Shown here: in pieces, positions 59,386-64,000 of the stretch
Numbering within the stretch: the stretch's first letter is position 1
How the letters are laid out: every line of letters begins with the position of its first letter
Source of the DNA: Membranipora membranacea
Taxonomy: Eukaryota > Bryozoa > Gymnolaemata > Cheilostomatida > Membraniporidae
DNA: 64,000 nt
Assembly: GCA_914767715.1 (NCBI GenBank)
Contig: OU612069.1
Span: 992,001 to 1,056,000 of the forward strand
Direction of reading: 5' to 3'
Program-made: the position numbers and the translations under genes
The notes under the pieces: generated by a model
Told to the model about the DNA's origin: nothing
What the model saw: the letters and a program-made list of their open reading frames with translations, nothing else
Database searches by the model: none

Positions 59386-60869
59386 CAATAAAAAATTCTC
59401 TAAAATGATAAAAAATTTCAAAAATTAAAAAATAATTGTGAGAGTGTAACCAATTATTATGAGCTACTTAATTGATCAAGTCAGTCTCTGTTAGAAATAT
59501 ATCTGTATGTATTACATCTTAAGCGATGGTAAGCCTAGTATATGCCTGTAGTTTATCATAGATGTGTTCATAAGGCTCGGCTGTTATATTTGAGGTAGGA
59601 TTATATCAAAAACTTATACAGGCTCTTGTGTTTCTTATCACAATATCATTAAAAAAAATTATGATGGTCACATTTTTAATGATATGCTAGAATATCCTGT
59701 TTATATCAAATTAACTGAACAATATTCATTTAATTCTACGTGTAGATCTGACCCATCAGTCATATTGTGGGTAGCTGATAAAACACAAAATTAATAAACA
59801 TGATTGGCTTAGGTCCAGCCCTTCAGTAGACCGATTTGGTTTGAGGTTTTGCACTAATATTGACATAAGATATACAAAAGAGTCAAGGTCTACCCCTAAA
59901 TTGACCTGAGACACTGATCCATGCTGACTGAGGAAGCCCTACTCTGATGGTACATAATAAAACTCAATACAGCATTTTATGACAGAACCAAAGTACTGCA
60001 ATCGCCGAGTTCCATTGTCCCACTAGCAAAGTTTCAAAAACTCTAAACCTATGATTTTCACCGATATCATGTTTCTTGTAGGCATTGTTTAGTTTTGTGA
60101 GGTAAGATAATATTGAGGTTCATCTCTAAACATACTTAAAATTTATCGAAATGTTATCCAGGGTCAGCAACGTTTTTCATTGGTGATTCAACACAACACT
60201 GTTTTTTGTCACTGATACCTTTTGTTTGCAAATATAATGTTTGTTCTGTCCAGGATTATCTGATTTGTTGAAATGAAATGTAATTAAAATTCTGTGGCAG
60301 AGTCCTAATTGAAATTCCCCATCATTCATGATATGTTGTCTGGGCTCTTTATTTGGTGGTGGATCATGCGGGCTGGGTCAGTCTGGGGGACACTGAATAT
60401 CTACCGCCATTGGTACGGGGCAGCACCAAAGCCACCAAAGCTCATAAAATGTTTGATTTTATTTTTTTGTTGCTCAATTTTAGAAAGTTATACATGGAGT
60501 TGTATTATGTAAAAAAGTTCAAAAAATTGCAACAGCAATTGGTTATAATCGGTTATCATGAGTTGAACACTAGCTATCATGACAGCGGACTAACCAAATA
60601 ACATTTCACTAAGCCCTGATGCAAAGGGGGAGGGGGGGGGTTAGAGGGTCATCTGGTCTCTTCGGGTTATCAGTTTAAATATCTGGTGTACCCCTACCAT
60701 TGTTTGATCCAGTTACTTCATGTGTGAATCAAAAATAACCGCAGCTCAGCTTCAATTGATGTCTTTATGTCGCAATGAGTGATATTATTTCTTCTTTTTT
60801 TTTTAATTATTTGTAGGTACTACTAGTCTCATACAAACGTATCCAAAGACTTCTACGCCATAACACAAA
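59386..60869. other. Non-coding region
   Basis: The first ~220 bp match the 47.7-48.0 kb region (segmental duplication). The rest holds no recognisable exon; a G-rich tract lies at about 60625-60641. Confidence 0.4.
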
Positions 60870-62297
60870 CACTGACTTCTACCTCAACAACAGCAAACCC
60901 TGTCCTATCTACATCAGCTACCCCCGACCCAATCACGCCTTGTTCCCAGTCTCAGACTTTCACCTAGAACAAAACCGGAATGATGCGTCATCGTAAGTGC
61001 CACGAAACATTGCTATGACCAAATGTCAGAAGGGAGCTGTCTACATAGGCCAGAAAACTGCAACTCAAATGCAAGCTAAAACTTTTCTAAAAACTGCCAT
61101 CTTAAAAAGTGCAAGGTGAAGGATTAAAGGAGAACCAAGACATTATCTGAAGAAAATTCTGGAGTCTTGGCTCTGAGATAAAATGAAAGTAATTCTGTGA
61201 CTGAACAATAGTACAGAAAGACACAAACGGAAGTAGGAGGAATGAATATAAAGGCAAAACATCAGTGAGTCGGAGTTTTACATTACCCGTCGGTGAGAAA
61301 CTGAAACCACTGTGCCAGCAGTTTACCTGGCGACTCTTATCATTTCGGAATCCTGAATCACCAGATTAGATCCAAGTGAGCAAGCTACCAACTAGACCTG
61401 AAACCACACTGCAGATGCCCTAAAGACCCATATAGCCTCAGTTCCCAGAGCAAAGTCACATTATGCCAGGACCACAATCAAGAAAGATTATGTTGAGGGA
61501 AGCGCTGCTGCCGGATGTGATTGTGTCTTGTAATATAATAACAACAATATCATCAATAACAAAACTAAGCTATCTTTCCAGAAACCAAAGTCGGCCATGA
61601 AAAACTAAAACACTGGAATTTGAAGACAGCAAACAATGTAAGTAACGACAGAGGAGGCTACTGAGCAGAGGCTACACACAAAACCAACTGGAACCACACA
61701 TAAGACCGCCGAAAAATTGATACACAAAACACATACCCAACCATCCTTGTTGTTTCAAATAACCTGGAAAATGTAATCTCCCTCTGAACAAACATTTCCT
61801 CCGCATTCTACAAATGAAAATTGATCCTCACAACCTGACAGCAATCTTACGCCGCACCAAAACAGGAATATGTTCCATTCGGTCTGAAGATAGCAGTGGC
61901 AGGTCAGGCAATGATAAACCCTCAGCTCTCATCTCAAATCTGGAAAGAGTTGTAGCAGAACATCTGGAGCCATCACAGCTCATCCTCTGGTCTGACTCCT
62001 GTGTTCCTCAGAACAGGGGCTCAAACATGACATACGGCTCTGCAGTATTTTCATCCACAAAAAACTAACCTGATAACTACAACTTATCATTTTTGTGAAC
62101 CAGGTCACTGCTTCATTCAGGACATAGATAATCTGTATTCATTGATTGAGAGAGAGCAAAATCATATGGAAGTACATTTTCTAATCACTCGGCTTCCCAA
62201 ATTGATGAAGAAAAGCGGCCATTTCATAATTGTTAACATACTAGACGGAGAGAAGCACCTTCATGATTATGTTTCCTGCGCAAAGGTGGGGTTCTAA
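60870..62297 (+). pseudogene. Transposase-like remnant, copy B
   Basis: The clearest part is the frame 61814-62068, with ERVVAEHLEPSQLILWSDSC followed by VPQNRGSNM. The SD.C..QN pattern is typical of a transposon-derived protein family with an RNase H-like core that I have seen widely in invertebrates but cannot name. After a frame change, 62100-62297 continues PGHCFIQDIDNLYSLIEREQ and later FIIVNILDGE, again like that family's C-terminal part. The upstream part is shot through with stops. No terminal repeats were identified. Confidence 0.55.
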
Positions 62298-64000
62298 AAG
62301 CGAGTATCATATACATTGATCAAACAGTTCAGCCTATTGTCAAGTCAGCTCACCCCAGTCGTGTATAAACTGATGTTTGAGGGCTAAAGCGCCACGATAA
62401 ATGTTCTTGAGGAAATAAGGCTTAGAAATGGTCACCTAAGGGAAAGAGGATGCATGAGAAGGCTAAATACATCTCCAGCCTCCTCCCAATCATCGTAAGG
62501 ATGACCGTGTGTAAATGGATGCACTCTGTAAAAAAACATATGAAAAAACGATAAGGAAAACAAAATATAATCCTCAATGCAAGAGGCTATGACTTTTATT
62601 AAAATCATATTCAATTCAAGATATTTTAAATATGAAAACAAACCATGAGTACCACACTGGACTTAAAATTATTAAGACCATCAACAGGCGAGGAGACAGG
62701 TCTTTGTTGAGCAATGGCATAGCCTTGTTCAACAAGTACTTTTTGGGGGTTTGGACGGGGCCAGGGTGCGATCTCACAGTTGGGATGGCGGGGCGACTCT
62801 GGGCGTGCGGTGGATAGCGGGTACAGTGGGCATGTTTTGTTTGGGCTTTTCATGATGTTCATGTGGTGTTTTTTGTAATTAGTTGGAGGGTTGGCCGCCA
62901 CTCTAGTCACAGACTGTCTGGCTGACCCATGCTTTTATTTACTTTCTTTGAACATTTAATTCTCTTAATCTACAATGTTTCTTTATAGCAAAATACAGAA
63001 AAAAAAAAATTCTTTTCATTTCAATTTTGGACTTTATTTTGTAACATTCAAAGGCTGTCTGCCTGAGTGAGACTATATGTTATTTTAATTATTATTGTCG
63101 TTAATATTTTTCTGGTGCCATGTTACGCCATGTTACATTATAGCTCGGTGTCATGAGAGTCTGTAATCAATTATTTTTTATATAAAATAAATACAAAACC
63201 ACATCAAGAGTCTTATTCTCATTCAAGTTGCATCATTATGAATACTGGCTTCATTGCCAGTTAGATCTTTATCGCGCTGTGATTTGATAGTTCTCCCTGT
63301 GATTAAAGTCTTATTGGTTGATAAGAATTGAGGGAATAACAAAGCTTTGTATAGGATCTTGAAGTCATGAGTCAGTAGTGAAAATTATAAAAGTTTTCCA
63401 GATAAAAGCCTGTCAATCTTAGATTTGAATTCCTGCAAATTGAAAAAATGTCCAGATAGTACTTTATCGAGCTCACAATCGATATGTGTCATGACTATGG
63501 TGGTATTTAGGATATTACTATCAACACTAGGATTGCTCCTGTCAAGCTTTTCGTGCTTTCATCTGGCAGCCCCAGATAGCCGCTCTGATCCTGTTCATTT
63601 TCTTGTTCTAGCTGACTTCGAGAGAGGAGAGTGATCTTGATCTGAAGATGGCTAATGCTGACTTGGTTGATGAGTAAATTGTTTGTGAGTTGCTACTGGA
63701 TGGGGTGATATATTTGTATTATTTTTGCTGGTTGTAAAAATTTACTCAGGTCACGCGGCCAAACCAAAACCCGTGGCCGCATGACGAGGCTACTATTAGG
63801 GAGTTAAATAAAAAGTGTATAATAATATATTTATTTGTATATAAATGTTTTGAGATTCAACTTCGAAAATATATTTAAGGTATAGTAACGGTGTCGGTGA
63901 ATTTTTATAATACCATTATAGTCAGATAGGTAATTTGAAACTATTGGTTATACAAAAAAATTTTTTGCAATATCTTCATCGATTTATTTTTTATTGCTAA
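62298..64000. other. Non-coding end of window
   Basis: No exon with a recognisable domain was found on either strand. One copy of the dispersed GCATCATTATGAATACTGGC phrase lies at about 63229. The short open frame at 63425-63634 has no domain signature. Confidence 0.4.

Overview
This is a stretch of AT-rich nuclear DNA from an animal, most likely a marine invertebrate. The genes are split by GT-AG introns and encode animal-type secreted or membrane proteins: C-type lectin, Ly6-like, WSC and DHHC. Non-coding DNA dominates, with tRNA-headed SINE-like pieces, LINE fragments, foldback elements and a long minisatellite. There is no bacterial gene organisation. The sequence alone does not fix the phylum; a lophotrochozoan or an invertebrate deuterostome would both fit. 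All gene models come from reading splice sites, phase and protein motifs by eye. In the four best models plus the first Ly6-like gene, exon phases close exactly and give one uninterrupted reading frame. Layout, 1-30 kb: a four-exon secreted PAN/apple + C-type lectin gene (2024-4379, +) is followed by a 1.37 kb near-perfect inverted repeat bounded by TTAA (4680-6051). Next come a 1.44 kb array of a 21-bp unit with a telomere-like core (7974-9417) and a second copy of the lectin's terminal exon (9531-9779). Two tandem ten-cysteine Ly6/three-finger-like genes follow (12118-13573 and 15554-29000, both +). The first ends without a GPI signal and the second ends in a clear one. The 12.3 kb last intron of the second carries perfect hairpins, dispersed repeats, and a ~350-bp tandem repeat interrupted by a SINE-like insertion. 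Layout, 30-40 kb, minus strand: a six-exon DHHC palmitoyltransferase resembling ZDHHC24 (29685-34423) with likely 5' non-coding exons, then a five-exon secreted protein with two WSC domains (37304-39505). Layout, 40-64 kb: a repeat-rich zone with little live coding. It holds three related copies of a five-exon gene for an unrecognised, possibly OB-fold-like protein (45334-47005, 51374-54922, 55474-56620; all -). They sit in duplicated segments at different stages of decay. Between and after them lie a 541-bp TIR element with a 7-bp target duplication, two LINE reverse-transcriptase fragments and two copies of a decayed transposase-like gene. How the genes relate: four of the recognised products (lectin, two Ly6-like proteins, WSC protein) are predicted to be secreted or surface-exposed and the fifth is a membrane palmitoyltransferase. 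No shared pathway is demonstrated; the lectin, Ly6-like and OB-like groups each show local duplication.
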